The notes beneath the pieces are model-generated. The model saw nothing but the letters and a program-made list of their open reading frames with translations, had not been told where the DNA came from and did not search any database. From positions 186,001-250,000 of the forward strand of contig JAPDRO010000025.1 in assembly GCA_030247885.1 (NCBI GenBank): a DNA stretch of 64,000 nucleotides. Reading direction: 5' to 3'. Positions 1 to 10,938 of this stretch are shown here, piece by piece. The DNA is from Taxawa tesnikishii (nom. ined.). Taxonomy: Eukaryota; Ascomycota; Dothideomycetes; Dothideales. Both the position numbers and the translations under genes were made by a program. Each line of letters begins with the position of its first letter. The stretch's first letter is position 1.

Positions 1-184
1 CGAGGAACGATCGCAGGTCCAGAACTTCGCGCTTATGCCCGTCTTTGGCAGCGATGGGTTTGCGAGCGCGCCACTCGCCGGCAGTGGGGGCGTGCCCGAG
101 CGAGGCGCCGGCGATCCAGGATGTGAATTTGGGTAGAGGGTCTTGGTCTTCGATCCGCTTGCGCCTGGACTGATTTGCTGACAT
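1..184 (-). CDS. Unknown protein, N-terminal part only
   Basis: A reading frame opens at an ATG (minus strand, base 184) and runs off the left edge of the window after about 61 codons. The start of the protein is hydrophilic and basic (begins MSANQSRRKRIEDQD), followed by a short stretch with TSWIAGASLGHAP and WRARKPIAAKDG. No signal peptide or membrane segment is visible, and I do not recognise the family. Codon use looks normal. The call rests on an open frame with a sensible ATG, so both the start and the reality of the gene are moderately uncertain. Confidence 0.5.
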   Translation of the reverse strand, partial: MSANQSRRKRIEDQDPLPKFTSWIAGASLGHAPTAGEWRARKPIAAKDGHKREVLDLRSFL

Positions 185-1082
185 GCTGTTGAGATACAGG
201 AGGGTTAGGAGGGATAGGAGTTTAGGAAGGTTCGGTGGCTTAGGAGTGTTTGTGGCGAGCTACGAGGGGAATAGGTTAGTATGACATCCCACTAGATGTT
301 CGCAGGAATGGATGAGTAGGGTTACTGAAGTGGTAGTAGAGGCGGAGGCAGAGGAGTGAACAGTATATCAGAGCAGCTTGGTGGCGCATGGGTAGCCGGT
401 TTATGGTATGCGGCTATACCAATATGGAGATTGTGGAAAGAATAGCTTACCGCACGTGCAGCCTTCCGATTAGAAAAATTGGGTAGTCAAAGCCGTGGGT
501 AGGACACCTGGGGTAGAGCAGACGCTGACGGTCGGATCGGTTGTCTGGGTTGGAGGTATTCAGTCGTAGGTATCAGTATGTAGGGTGGGAATAGAGGCAG
601 GCTGATGTTGGAACTTCCCGCAGGATCAATTGTACGGAACAGGCTGTTGATGGCATTGGAAAACTCTGACGCTGCTGTTGTGCTGATTTCATGGCACATG
701 ATAAGTCATGCGCTCGCCGGAAAAGGTGATCATGCCCACAGGCTCTGTAGAACACGAGTGACGTAAGATAGCTGGTGCACTCAAGAACAACAGAGAAACG
801 ACGCGTGTTTTGACTTGGTACAGGTGCGGATGACTCTTGTGAACCATTGTTGCGGCCTAGCCAGGCTTGCTCTGGTGGAACAAGCGGCCGTATAGCACTA
901 GTTCGCGACTGGCGATGAGCCGTCGCCAGCTGCATGTGTAGTTGTAGGGTGGACTTCGTTTCCAGATTCGTGGTCCCAGGTTCGGAAGCTCGGAGACAGT
1001 GGGTGTCCAGTGCGAGTGAAGGCTCGCCCAGCAGACGGCTAGGAACGTGGAGTACCCTGCTAAGCGTAGCGAAGATGACCGT
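185..1082. other. Intergenic, nothing recognised
   Basis: This is the 5' region of the partial gene on the left and the 3' flank of the GPI12-like gene. Short open frames occur on both strands but none shows a domain, splice logic or codon pattern that supports a gene. Confidence 0.6.
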
Positions 1083-1925
1083 TCAGATGACACGCTCTTT
1101 CTTCAGATCGTTGATGATCATGTATCGAGAAACACTAATCCAGCCCCATCTAAACCAGATCATCTGGCTTCTGTGAGCCTCGGTCATGGCTTTCTGCGCC
1201 ATCCTGTACCCATTTACGCCACTGATCGGGAGAAGAGGAGTTGGAAAGTTTCCAATTTCCTTTTTCGCGATGATGGCGCTGATCATGGTCATTGGTGCAT
1301 CGAGAATACTAGAGTACTTCCGGAGGATATTCGTGGAGGTCAGAGTGTAGAGCTTGATAGGACACTCCCATCCAGCATGGCGTTGCATCAAGGTCTTCAA
1401 AAAGCTCACAGCGCCGTGGAAGAGCGATACGTGGTTCGGATGAGAAGAGATTCCGCCTTTGTCGAAGGTTATGAGGACATCGATGGTAGCCTCGGGCGCG
1501 GATTTGGCAGATATTTTGGCCATCTTGGGTGCAAAGGTTGACATTAAAAGATTCGTTATGTTGCGGGCGTCCCAGGTGACGGTCATGGAGTCTGGGAAGT
1601 TCGGATCGTCCAATACAAGAACATCATCCTCAGATCTTAGGCCTAGCAACATTCCGCTCTTGATGAGTTCCTTCTTTCTGGTCTCGCCCAGACCATCGGC
1701 GTTACCGCTGCTGAGGCAGAGGATCTTCAGATGGTTCCCAAGATGCGGACTTGTCAGGGCGAGGACTGTCGGTGCAAAGAACATCGCCTCATCGTCTGGA
1801 TGAGCGATGAGCAGACATATGCGCTTGTTTTGAAGCGTAGGGAAAGAAGTGCTCAGCTGCGCTGTGTAAAACCATAAGAGAGCAATGAGTACGGGAATAG
1901 AAGCCGCCCAGGTGAGCCAATTCAT
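1083..1925 (-). CDS. GPI12: N-acetylglucosaminyl-phosphatidylinositol de-N-acetylase (PIG-L/GPI12)
   Basis: Removes the acetyl group from GlcNAc-PI, the second step of GPI anchor synthesis, on the cytoplasmic face of the ER. The 280-residue protein begins MNWLTWAASIPV, an N-terminal membrane anchor. It then shows the LmbE/PIG-L signature AHPDDEAMFF at about residues 40-49 and the second metal/catalytic element SSHPNHVSLFHG in the middle. Length fits the family (yeast Gpi12 is about 300 residues). The frame stays open to base 2066, but the ATG at 1925 places the membrane segment at the N terminus and is preferred. No intron is needed. It is divergent from the next gene with 224 bases between the start codons. 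The family call is strong from the AHPDDE motif. Confidence 0.92.
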   Translation of the reverse strand: MNWLTWAASIPVLIALLWFYTAQLSTSFPTLQNKRICLLIAHPDDEAMFFAPTVLALTSPHLGNHLKILCLSSGNADGLGETRKKELIKSGMLLGLRSEDDVLVLDDPNFPDSMTVTWDARNITNLLMSTFAPKMAKISAKSAPEATIDVLITFDKGGISSHPNHVSLFHGAVSFLKTLMQRHAGWECPIKLYTLTSTNILRKYSSILDAPMTMISAIIAKKEIGNFPTPLLPISGVNGYRMAQKAMTEAHRSQMIWFRWGWISVSRYMIINDLKKERVI

Positions 1926-2149
1926 GATTGCAGTCCAGACCTGTAAATGTGTTGAACGTATCAAGAAGAAGACAAGACCTGGAAAGAAGCAATGGTTATG
2001 CCAATCTTGTATGTTCTTGTTGATTGGGTCAACGGCAACGTGTAAGAACAGCGCGTGCCGTTGCAAAACGCACGGACGACGCGTCTAGAAGTCTTTCGTC
2101 CATCGATAGAACTGTTTCTCATGCTACAAAAACCCATCGACAGAAGATC
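1926..2149. promoter_or_regulatory. Shared divergent promoter region
   Basis: The only sequence between the two start codons of the oppositely oriented GPI12-like gene and the four-span membrane protein gene. Both promoters and both 5' leaders must lie here or overlap the neighbouring gene. No specific factor site is claimed. Confidence 0.5.
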
Positions 2150-2830
2150 ATGTCTGACAATGATGCGCCTCGAAACCGCAAGGAAAGGCGAGCAGCGGCT
2201 CGCAGCAGTGGCAAAGGCAAAGAGTCGTCTCAGCCCAAGGTCAAATCCGCCGCCGACATTCCCATGAAGCAACCAGATCGATCCGGACCCAAAGGCAAAA
2301 CACTCTTCGAGATCGCCGAAGAGCGACAGGCGCTCCTCTCTAAGGGGCAACCCTTCGACAAGAGATACGAAGATGGTATCGCTCGGGACGAAGAGGGCAA
2401 TGTTCTTGCTGCACCCATCGGACCGTTCGGCGAAGCCCTCTTCTTCACCTCCACACTAGGGATGTTGCATTTCACTCTCGACGTGCTCGTCTACAACCAA
2501 TACCGACAGGAGATCGAGTGGAATGCTATCTTGATGCACACGGCGAAGATACTGCCCATCTTGTTTTTTCTGATCTACACGATGCACTCGCAGACCGCGT
2601 CGAGGTTTCCGATCGCTAGACAGCTATTCTACCTCGCCACTGCGGTGGCGGCGGGGTGTTATATGATCTACGCCGGCAACACATACAGTTACTACGCTGT
2701 TATGAAGCGAGCGCCGTCGATTGGTACCCTTTGGGTGTGGAGCATCATTGAGTCGGGACTCGCATACGCCCTTCTTGGCCTTTCCATCAACCTCATATAT
2801 ATGAAGTGGAATGGATACACCGTGTTTTGA
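2150..2830 (+). CDS. Conserved fungal four-span membrane protein (DUF7719-like)
   Basis: A 226-residue protein of unknown function. It has a basic, disordered N terminus (MSDNDAPRNRKERRAAARSS), a KTLFEIAEERQ segment, and four hydrophobic segments in the C-terminal half: around FGEALFFTSTLGMLHF, ILPILFFLIYTM, LFYLATAVAAGCYMIY and SIIESGLAYALLGLSINLIY. The ATG at 2150 is chosen over an upstream open frame because the KERR-rich start is typical of this protein group; the assignment to DUF7719 is from memory. No intron. It is probably an endomembrane protein. Its divergent pairing with GPI12 makes an ER role possible, but that is inference only. Confidence 0.82.
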   Translation: MSDNDAPRNRKERRAAARSSGKGKESSQPKVKSAADIPMKQPDRSGPKGKTLFEIAEERQALLSKGQPFDKRYEDGIARDEEGNVLAAPIGPFGEALFFTSTLGMLHFTLDVLVYNQYRQEIEWNAILMHTAKILPILFFLIYTMHSQTASRFPIARQLFYLATAVAAGCYMIYAGNTYSYYAVMKRAPSIGTLWVWSIIESGLAYALLGLSINLIYMKWNGYTVF

Positions 2831-3696
2831 GCGGCGATCCGACCATCGTGGATGAGGCGAACTGCAGTTACGACGTGACCAAGTCCGTCTCACCTTCTCG
2901 CGATGCTATCGCACCTGGAGTGTATCTTACCCAGCTGTCGCGCACAAGATGGCCTTTAAACGAGGTTTCTCAAAATGCAAGCTAATCGCGAATGGTTCCT
3001 TCGAACCTCAATTGGAGACTTGACTGAGACGCCCAGAGTGCTGGTCCATGCCGAAGAGTGGGCAAGATTGCATTCTACCCTACTACTTTCACCATCTCCA
3101 CTATGGCAACCTTCCAAGGCTCGACTGGGCCTTTAGAAACCCGATCTAACCGGGAGTCTCTCTTTCAACTCCATGGTTGGCTCTCGGAAATGTCGAACGT
3201 GTGCTGGGACATCCTGTATCACAACGACCGGCGTTGCAGATGCTGTGGGGAATCGGATATGCACTAGGTCCGCTGCTGTGCAGCAAGCATTGTCTTCTAC
3301 TAGGGTATTACGGAGTTCCGAGAATAATTGTGGTTCTGTCATGTTCCCAGTACGCTGTGTCGGGCCTCACTGTTAGATTTTTTTAGGTACAGGAATCACG
3401 TCCGATGTCAGTCAAGGGACGGACTGGCTTCCGAATACAAAATCCCTGCCGGGCTTCACTCCGGCGTCGGAATTCACGCCATTCCAAATACCCGGGATAT
3501 CACTGTTAGGATTATCGAGAATTTCAGATCAAGTCAACAGGGTTGACTGCTTTCAACTATCATTAAAACTATATAGACCGGAGATCTCCCCAAAAGCCGG
3601 AGACATGATCCCTTGCATATGCCAATCCAGCCCAACCATTTCCTGCCTTGAACACCAATCGCGATACTAAAAACACAAAGTGAGGGGTTGATAGAA
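2831..3696. other. Intergenic, convergent 3' regions
   Basis: Lies between the stop codons of two convergent genes. No domain-bearing frame, tRNA or terminal repeat was seen. Confidence 0.6.
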
Positions 3697-4846
3697 TCAG
3701 TAGCCGCCGAAAGTCGAAGTGCGCTGGTGAGGCTGGTGGAACATGCTGCTGCCGGCGTATTCGCTGTCCTGGTAGATAGTGTTTCTCCGGTCGTCGTCGT
3801 GAAGGATCTCCTTAACATCCCAGTTGTTTTGCCTCGCGCCAACCGAGAACTCGAGATCCTCTTTGGTGATGGAATCCCAGTACTGCAGGTTTGTTAGCTC
3901 ATGCCCTGCAGACCGTCGGAATAAACAACACCTCACCTTATAGATCATCATCACCGCGAGCAAATTGCAAACAGTCGCAAAGAAAACGCCGTCCATGTAG
4001 TGCTGAATGCCTTCGCAAACTTGCTTGCTGAAAGCATAAAGAATGAGCTGGCCAATGACGAAGAAGAAGACACCGAAGAAGATATGTCCCAATGGCCATC
4101 TGTCCTCCAGCGTGCCGACAACAAGCAAGAGTTGCATGACAAGGTAGACAAATATGAATATGGCGTTGAAGATGTATAATACCACGAAGAGGCCGATCGT
4201 GTTCGTTGGCGACAAGCCGGCCCAGCCCTTGAAGGTGAGAAGGCTTACCGCAAAGCTGATGATCCACATTGTGAATGAGCAGGTTCTTAAAAGCCAGACA
4301 CTGAGAGTTGTTCCATCCTCGTAGAGCTGGAATCCGACGAATCCGTTAATCATAAGACACACGCAGGTTGCGGATGTGAAGCCGGACTGAACAGCGACGA
4401 AGTAAGGGTAGGCCCCAGATGCTGGAGGTACGACACCGCAGTCGAGGATGAGCGAAGTGAAGGTCAAGGCCATGTAGAAGTAGAAGAAGGTCGTGATTTC
4501 CTTGCGTCCTGTTGCGAACAAGGTCAGTCCAATCGCCCGAAACAGCCAGGTTTGTCCACGCCATGCCTGCGCAAGCGCATATCCCGTCTCCTGTATTCTG
4601 TCACGTACCGACTGCCGTGAACTTGCTCCGTACGTGAATTATCATTATTACTGTCATGATAAGGGCCGCGATGTGGGCGAAGCCTGCCGCGCCCTGGAAG
4701 ATGATTGTATTTGCGACTTCGACCGTCCTCGCATAACATTGCGCCTGTATTCCCGTAGATCCTGTGATGCTGTTCGCTGGCCCGACCAGCGAGCACAGCG
4801 GGAGGGCAGCTCTAGAGCATATCGAGTCGAAGTCTCCAAAGCCCAT
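3697..4846 (-). CDS. chs7: Chitin synthase export chaperone Chs7
   Basis: ER membrane chaperone needed for export of chitin synthase (Chs3 class) to the cell surface. Three exons: 4846-4609, 4508-3937 and 3882-3697. Introns are 4608-4509 (gtacgt donor) and 3936-3883 (gtgagg donor, ctaac branch, cag acceptor); phases agree, giving 331 residues, the usual length. The start MGFGDFDSICSRAALPLCSLVG is the family signature, followed by CYARTVEVANTIIFQGA, the VGRKEITTFFYFYMALTF block across intron 1 and YWDSITKEDLEFSVG after intron 2. About seven hydrophobic segments are present. The frame is intact, in contrast to several neighbours with apparent base losses. Confidence 0.96.
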
Positions 4847-6449
4847 GTTGGGGCAAAAGGAGACGCGGACAGAGGTAGACGAGGAGGCGGTGAAAACGGA
4901 GCGTTTGCTGTAGTGTGCCTAATTCGCTGTGGCTAGTGTGTAGAGGCTGTGTAACGAGTGACTGCACCGTAGTGGCGGAGAGTGTTTGAAGGTGGTGCGA
5001 TGGTAGAGATGGTGGATATGGTGATGGCAGAGGTGGTGTTTCTAATTACAGCACGAATCCCAAAGGTTCGTTGCCCCCCAAAACGAACAAACGCAAGTCT
5101 TGGCAGGGTCTTATCGTGATGTACGAGTGTACGACTGCACGCGCGCGTGCGGGCGAACTCACCAATGTGGTGATAGGATGTTCGACAGGGAACAGACGGC
5201 TCATGCACACGGTGGAAAGGCTTCTCTCGACTTCATGCCTCATCTTTTTCTTACCAATCTTTGGCGTGACAACTCAAACGTCTGTTGCTCTGCGATGCCT
5301 TGGTCGATGCCTTAGTGTGCAATCATAGCAGCTTCTCTAACCCGAACAAAACTTAACAGTTCAAACGAGTTGGGCCTGCTCATTTACCGGCCCAACAACG
5401 CTCCGTCCGCCGGCGAGGCTTTCTGTCGCCGAGGCTTCCTATCGCCAAAGCTTGCATCAGGTCATCTGCTCCGCGCATCTCACTTGCAGTTCTCGCTCCT
5501 CGTATCACGACCCCAAGGCTTTTGAAGGTAATGATGTACAGATGTACAGATGTACATGACCCTTGACCTGATTGGGATAGCCAGATCGAACGCGTCACGC
5601 TCCGTGAGACGGCTTACTCGCAAAGCAATCCCCACCCAGCGTCTGCAGCGTACCACAAGCGCGCGAGTGATTGAGTGGGAAAGCAAGCACATCCCAGGCC
5701 TCCCAGGCCTCCCAACCCCCGCCCACCTTCACCAGGGCCTTCGTCAGAGATGTTCAGGAACTTCTAAGACAGGGTACTTTGCTTGCAACAATCGCATTCG
5801 GCAGCCGGCATTTCTCCACCGAAGCGTTGTGCTTCTCACATAGGCTAAGTTAGGAACCTTTCGTTCAAGCATTTGTTTAAGCTCGTTCAGCCTCCCTTCT
5901 CAACCAATATCATTCTATGCCAACACACATCAACCCCTGCTAGGCCTTGCGTCCTGCAATATTTTTTACCCCGACGCATATGCGGGGCCGAACTCCTCAG
6001 CAGATCACCCCGCCGATCACTTCTCTTCTCCCCGGGGTGCATATCGTTACCTTGTAGCTGCCTATCAATGTCAAATAGACTTTGAACCAATGCTTATCTT
6101 CGCTCTGCCGGCTAATGACGGAGTTACAGTTCTCGTACCTCAAGGCTTAGCCTCAGCGATCGCGTGCAGCTTCGCTAGGACACTCCAGCCTGTCGGACCA
6201 CGGCAGACGAGGTCATGGATACAGAAGCGTCAATTGCACCCAGCACTATGATGACTTCACGCAGATCACATTCAGCCCGGTATCACCTTGGTGTTCCACC
6301 GGATGCACTCCCGGTGGTTTGGAATCAGCAGACAAGGTGAAAGTCCGTAGCGAGCATGTGAGAAGGCTCTATATGAGAGAGACCGCTCCCCGAGGCTGGT
6401 GTAGGTTGTTCCATTGCTTACTCTTGTTGTTCTCATCGCCCTGCCCGCC
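4847..6449. other. Long intergenic region between divergent genes
   Basis: A 1.6 kb region upstream of both chs7 and the P450. It holds a small GATGTACA tandem repeat and a CCCAGGCCT pair near 5695. No supported coding frame, tRNA or transposon end was seen. It probably contains the two promoters and the chs7 leader. Confidence 0.6.
5533..5556. repeat. Three perfect copies of GATGTACA
   Basis: An 8-base unit repeated three times head to tail, directly visible in the sequence. It sits in the chs7/P450 intergenic region and is probably a minor microsatellite. It could be a factor site cluster, but nothing shows that. Confidence 0.8.
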
Positions 6450-8138
6450 ATGTTGCCTCTTCCATATCTTGGCCTGGCTTTGCTGGGATTCGCCATTGCC
6501 TTGAAGCTTGTCCAAAAGATCAAGACAGCCTACTTCACCCCATTGGCAAAGATTCCTGGCCCTTGGTATGCCCCTCTTACCAACTTCGGCCTCAAGCGGG
6601 CCGTTATCGGAGCCCGCAGGTGCCATTACGTCCACGAAATGCACCAGAAGTACGGACCGATTGTACGCCTTTCGCCGGATGAAGTTGCTATTGCAGGTAC
6701 GAAACGCTCAGGTCTCTATCTGTGGCGCATGTGCTGACAGCCCCTCAGATGCTTCTGCTTTCAAGGAGATTCATCGTATCGGAGGTGGCTACAACAAGAG
6801 CGTCTTCTATGACCATCTCAGCACAGGAGGCACCGGCAGGCCCGGTTGCTTCAACATGACGAACCCAAAGGATCACGCAGCCCGTAGGAAGCTGCTTGCA
6901 CGAGGCTTCAGCCAGCGGTATCTGCGTGACACATGGGAGCATGCCGTGAAAGACAAGGTCGACCTGGCTGTCAGGCGGATCAAGGAAGAGGCCAGCAAAG
7001 GCAATGTGGATATCTTGAAGTGGTGGATGTTCATGGCCAGTGAGTTCATTGCTTCTATGAGCCTCTCGTCAACGGCCTGTTTCACTGACCTCCACGACAG
7101 CCGACGTATCTGCTCTTCTCATGTTCGGCGAATCCTTTAACATGCTGGAGCTTGGAAAGGTGAGCGCCACTGTACGCTTTAACGGAAAGCTGTTACTGAC
7201 CAGTCTATCAGAAAGTTCCTTACATAATGGCTCTCCAGACCACTAACAAGGGTGCTGCAATCGAATGGGAGATGCCTATCGTCCATGCACTGGGGCGCCT
7301 CATTCCGAACAAGGCCATGAAGGCTCTCTTCCATGCTCACGATCAGATCTTGGCGTACGGAGTTAAGGCTGTGGACAACAGCCGCGCTCGGGAGCAAAGC
7401 AAGAGCAATATCTTTGCAACAGTTCTCGCAGAGGGCGAGAAGGACGAGGGTGGCCTCACCGACGCTCAAGTGCAAGTCGAGGCTGGCAATCTCATCGTTG
7501 CTGGATCCGACACAACTGCTATCTCCCAAACCTTCTTGACCTGGGCTGTGCTCTCCCAGCCTGCTCTCCAAAAGGCACTGGAAGAGGAAGTCAATGCCGT
7601 TGAAGGTCCCCTTGACGACGTCACGCTGGAGAAACTCCCCGTCCTCAACGCCGTCATCGAGGAGTCTCTGCGTCTCTACGGTGCTGTGCCAGGCAGCCTT
7701 CCTCGCGTCGTCCCCAAGGGCGGTGCAACACTTGGTGGCTACTATATCCCCGAAGGAGTCACGGTTGGTACCCAATGCTGGTCAATGCACCGCGACCCTA
7801 CCCTCTTCCCCGACCCAGAGAAGTAAGTTCCCTCTCCATTGTCTTCGTCCACGTGTGATCCCCGACTCACAGATATCTTCAGGTTCGACCATACCCGCTG
7901 GATGCCACCCAACAAGCTTTCCGACATGGCCAAGATCGCCTACTCGCCTTTCGGTGCAGGCTCGCGCATCTGTCTTGGAATCCACCTTGCTCGCATGGAG
8001 CTTCGTCTCGCCACTGCTGTTTTCTTCCGCGAGTGCAGGGGCGCCAAGCTCGCTCCTACCACTACTTCCGAGATGATGGATGTTGAGAACTACTTCTTGA
8101 TCGCGCCCAAGAGCCACCGCTGTGACATCACACTGTGA
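6450..8138 (+). CDS. Cytochrome P450 monooxygenase
   Basis: Microsomal haem-thiolate oxygenase. Five exons: 6450-6696, 6749-7039, 7101-7159, 7212-7822 and 7883-8138; all phases agree, giving 487 residues. A hydrophobic N-terminal anchor (MLPLPYLGLALLGFAIAL) is followed by the proline hinge KIPGPWYAPLTN. It also has the oxygen-binding helix AGSDTTA, the ExxR motif EESLRLY, a FDHTRW variant of the PERF region and the haem loop FGAGSRICLGIHLARMEL with the ligand cysteine. The first in-frame ATG is 6450; the frame upstream has only non-ATG codons. Substrate is unknown. The broad look is that of fungal secondary-metabolism P450s related to CYP65-type enzymes, but that subfamily call is tentative. 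No backbone synthase is adjacent. The gene is intact. Confidence 0.93.
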
Positions 8139-9696
8139 GCCACGGGTTGTCGGCACGTTATTTTTGGCTCGACATGAGCTATGCGTCATGGTGTAGGGTT
8201 TCTTCGGCTGGGGGCTGCATGGGATAGTACATTGGGGTGGTAGCCTACGGGCGCCTAAACAATAGCATCGGGTAGCGATATTGAGTTTTTGTGCACCGCC
8301 TAATCCCAACACTTGAGCAAACGTTCCTAGCTGTGGAGCGATCTCCGCCAACTCGTTACACAGTGGCCCCCACCCCCGCGACACCCACAATAATCGATAG
8401 ATTGTCAATAGCATCGCGATAAGCTGCATGGTTTAGTCGTCCAGCCTGACAATCTTTGGCTATCTGCCTGCGTCAGATCGGAGGGAATTGTTGCCGCATT
8501 CCTTCCGGTGTGGGTAATGACCATTCGCTTTCCGCTGCTGTTATTGCATGGGCTGAATTCGATCGACTTGGGCCAAAATCGCTCTCTCCTCGAGGACTCA
8601 ACTGCAGAATCGAAACAGCAGGACGCGGGAACAGAGTTGTACGCAATCGAACTGTTCGAAGAAGTCGCCAGGCATACGTCTCGGCTCTGCGGTCCGTACT
8701 AGCTTCCATTTCGGGAATGGTTCCTGCCTTCTCGCCTCCTGGCCTCCAGCCTTGTTGTGGCTGCAGTGCTTCGCAGCTTCGCAGCTTCGCACTCACACGC
8801 CCACTCAAGCCAGGTGGCAGTAGGTGTGCCGATCTTCCAGCCAATCCAACAAAAATGTTGTCACACAATCTGACAACTACCTTGAGGGTACACTGTTTTG
8901 TACCCGCTCAGGATCGATAGCGCATGCAAGGGAATGCGAACCAATCGGGGAAAGAGGCTTCCTAGTTGGTTGTCAACCTGTGCTACAGGTGCCCTGATGG
9001 TTGCTCTTGCAGAGGGGTTTCATGTCGTTCGTCGGCAGGGCTGAGAGAACTGTGTCGACCATGCCATCCACACATTCTTCGCTCGAGCTGCGAAACCATC
9101 GCCGACAACATGGCTTTTTGACGGTCTTTCAAGTGGAGCGCCATTCTCACAACTATTGTGCTTCTGCTTCCGAGCCCATGTCCACACGCATCCTCGTGAG
9201 AGGGAAGACTGGAGCCCGTTGTATTCCAGCCGACCGGAGAATGGTAAAGTCTACATCCTACGACCCTGCTTTTACCATGGCTGTTACGTTCGCCGACACC
9301 GCACAACCAGGTTAGGCAACGACGGATCGTGGTCAGTATTTGGACTTAACACCGGTACAATTCAGCAATGGTTACGCATCCTCCCTGCGACTGAGAGGGA
9401 ACCTGTTGAAGCAGATTCAGGAGATGGTAAACATGAGTTACCAGGCGAGGTGCCCTTGTACGAACTCCCTGGGAACGAAGTACACGATGGAGTGAGGTAA
9501 GGTCATTGGTGTGGATTCTAGGGATTGTCTCATTCTACTTTTGATGATTCAGACCACCCTTTCCTTTCAAGTCATCGGCGCATCTCATGGCTATTGTGAA
9601 CCCAAGCTGCAAGTTGCTTGGAGGGCTTGCTCAGGTACTTCTGCCTATTCCGCGTGCGTGTGCCATAAGCGTGAGGACTTTGCACGTGCTCCACAC
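8139..9696. other. Gene-free stretch between convergent genes
   Basis: About 1.5 kb with only short open frames. A CTTCGCAG motif repeats three times near 8768. Frames at 9001-9500 were examined as a possible small gene relic but show no recognisable domain. Confidence 0.55.
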
Positions 9697-10536
9697 TCAT
9701 CGCTTTTTCACCAGAACGCCCAGGACGTGAGGGATGGTGTCGTATTTGCCCTCCCCTTTGCTGGGTGAAGGCCCACCGAGTCCCACTCGCCTGCTTGGAG
9801 GAGCCATTCATCGGTCGGACGAGTGATAGAGCAGCCACCGAAGAAGGAGGGCCAGATGTTGTCAATTGCAGCTAAACGAGTCAGTTCGACCTGTGTGCGT
9901 AGCGAGACAACAAAAACAACCCATATACGTACCCTGCCACGTTGCGACGAAATCGTGTTGGTGCGGTGTCCGTACGTGTTCGTAGACCAGCCACTGTCCT
10001 CCCGGCTTCAGGTATGGATACAAACTCTTGATGATGTCCTCTGGCCCAGGCACACTGCACAGACACTGAATCGTAGCAATCGTATCCACGGATCCCTTCT
10101 CAATCCCGCAACTCTCCAGATCCTCAACCCCAACCGGCAGCACCTCGTAAATCCCCTCCAATCCGGCGCTCTTGACCCTCTGCCGCAACGCAGCATGGTG
10201 GTCCGGATTAGGCTCCACGCCGTAGATCTTCTTAATGTCCTTGTTCTTAGCCGCAGAGAAGAGATTCACCCATTGCCCGTTGCCAGGCCCGATATCGAGC
10301 ACCACGCCGCGCGCTTTGGCTAGGATGGGCTCGACCGCGGGTCCTCCGTACTCGCGCGATTGGGGTCCGAACCAAGCCCAGAAACGGCCGAACCAGGCAT
10401 GTTGGAAGGCGGCCCAGGAGGCGAGTTTTGAGAACTGGAACGTCGTTACGAGTTTGAAGATGGTGATTGGGATGAAGGCGGCGGAGAAAGCCAGGAGGAG
10501 GAGGGGTCGGAGCAGGTTCAATTGAGGCGGTGCCAT
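9697..10536 (-). CDS. METTL7-like SAM-dependent methyltransferase, apparent frameshift near the 3' end
   Basis: Membrane-anchored class I methyltransferase of the Methyltransf_11/METTL7 type. Exon 1 is 10536-9933, with an N-terminal hydrophobic segment (LRPLLLLAFSAAFIPITIF), motif I VVLDIGPGNGQW, IYGVEPNPDHH and the C-terminal LKPGGQWLVYEH. Intron 9932-9872 has a gtacgt donor and ctgac branch. Exon 2 continues IWPSFFGGCSITRPTDEWL, then loses frame: the family-like end GKYDTIPHVLGVLVKKR lies one base out of phase, ending at 9697. Restoring one base at the run 9753-9756 (four C on the plus strand) gives 259 residues and a multiple of three. Read literally, the frame stops at 9708. I think the loss is an assembly error. 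Substrate unknown. Confidence 0.85.
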
Positions 10537-10938
10537 GCTCGTTTTCTTTTTTTTTTTTTGGTCTTGGTTACCTAGAGGTTGTCCGCTGTAGCACGTTCCG
10601 TCAATCCATGTGTGGTCTTGTTCTACTATGTATTGCACAGCTGTGATTAAGTCGCCGACCGTTCTTTGCGATGTCGGCGACTTATCGACGTCGTGAAGGG
10701 CGTGTATGTAGGGCGTGTCGCCATCGCGCAATATTGAAGCAGGTGGCACAGCCACGCGCAAGTGGGGTAGCCCTTGGCAGTGATCGACCGTATCAGGAAG
10801 GGCTCCCCAAGGGGATACGTTTGTATGTTTTATAATGATGGCAGGGTGCTATAGTGACCTTCGCCAGGCCTCGATTTCCTAGCATTGGGGAAATCCGTCA
10901 CCTTCGCTTTCGTGCACGCAGAAACCAACGTTGCGGGG
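10537..10938. other. Divergent intergenic region with an A/T tract
   Basis: Separates the start codons of the methyltransferase and the HET-WW gene. An uninterrupted A/T run lies near 10547-10558 (T on the plus strand), just upstream of the methyltransferase start. No gene seen. Confidence 0.6.

Noticed and set aside
9001-9500. Possible small gene or relic with an EDWSPLY segment reminiscent of DUF3328 proteins
   Set aside because: Only one short similarity; the HxxHC motifs of that family are missing and no gene structure could be built.
9697-10536. Methyltransferase frame break considered as a spliced intron
   Set aside because: The only GT...AG pair between the two frames is about 16 bases apart, too short for a fungal intron; a one-base loss in a C run explains it.
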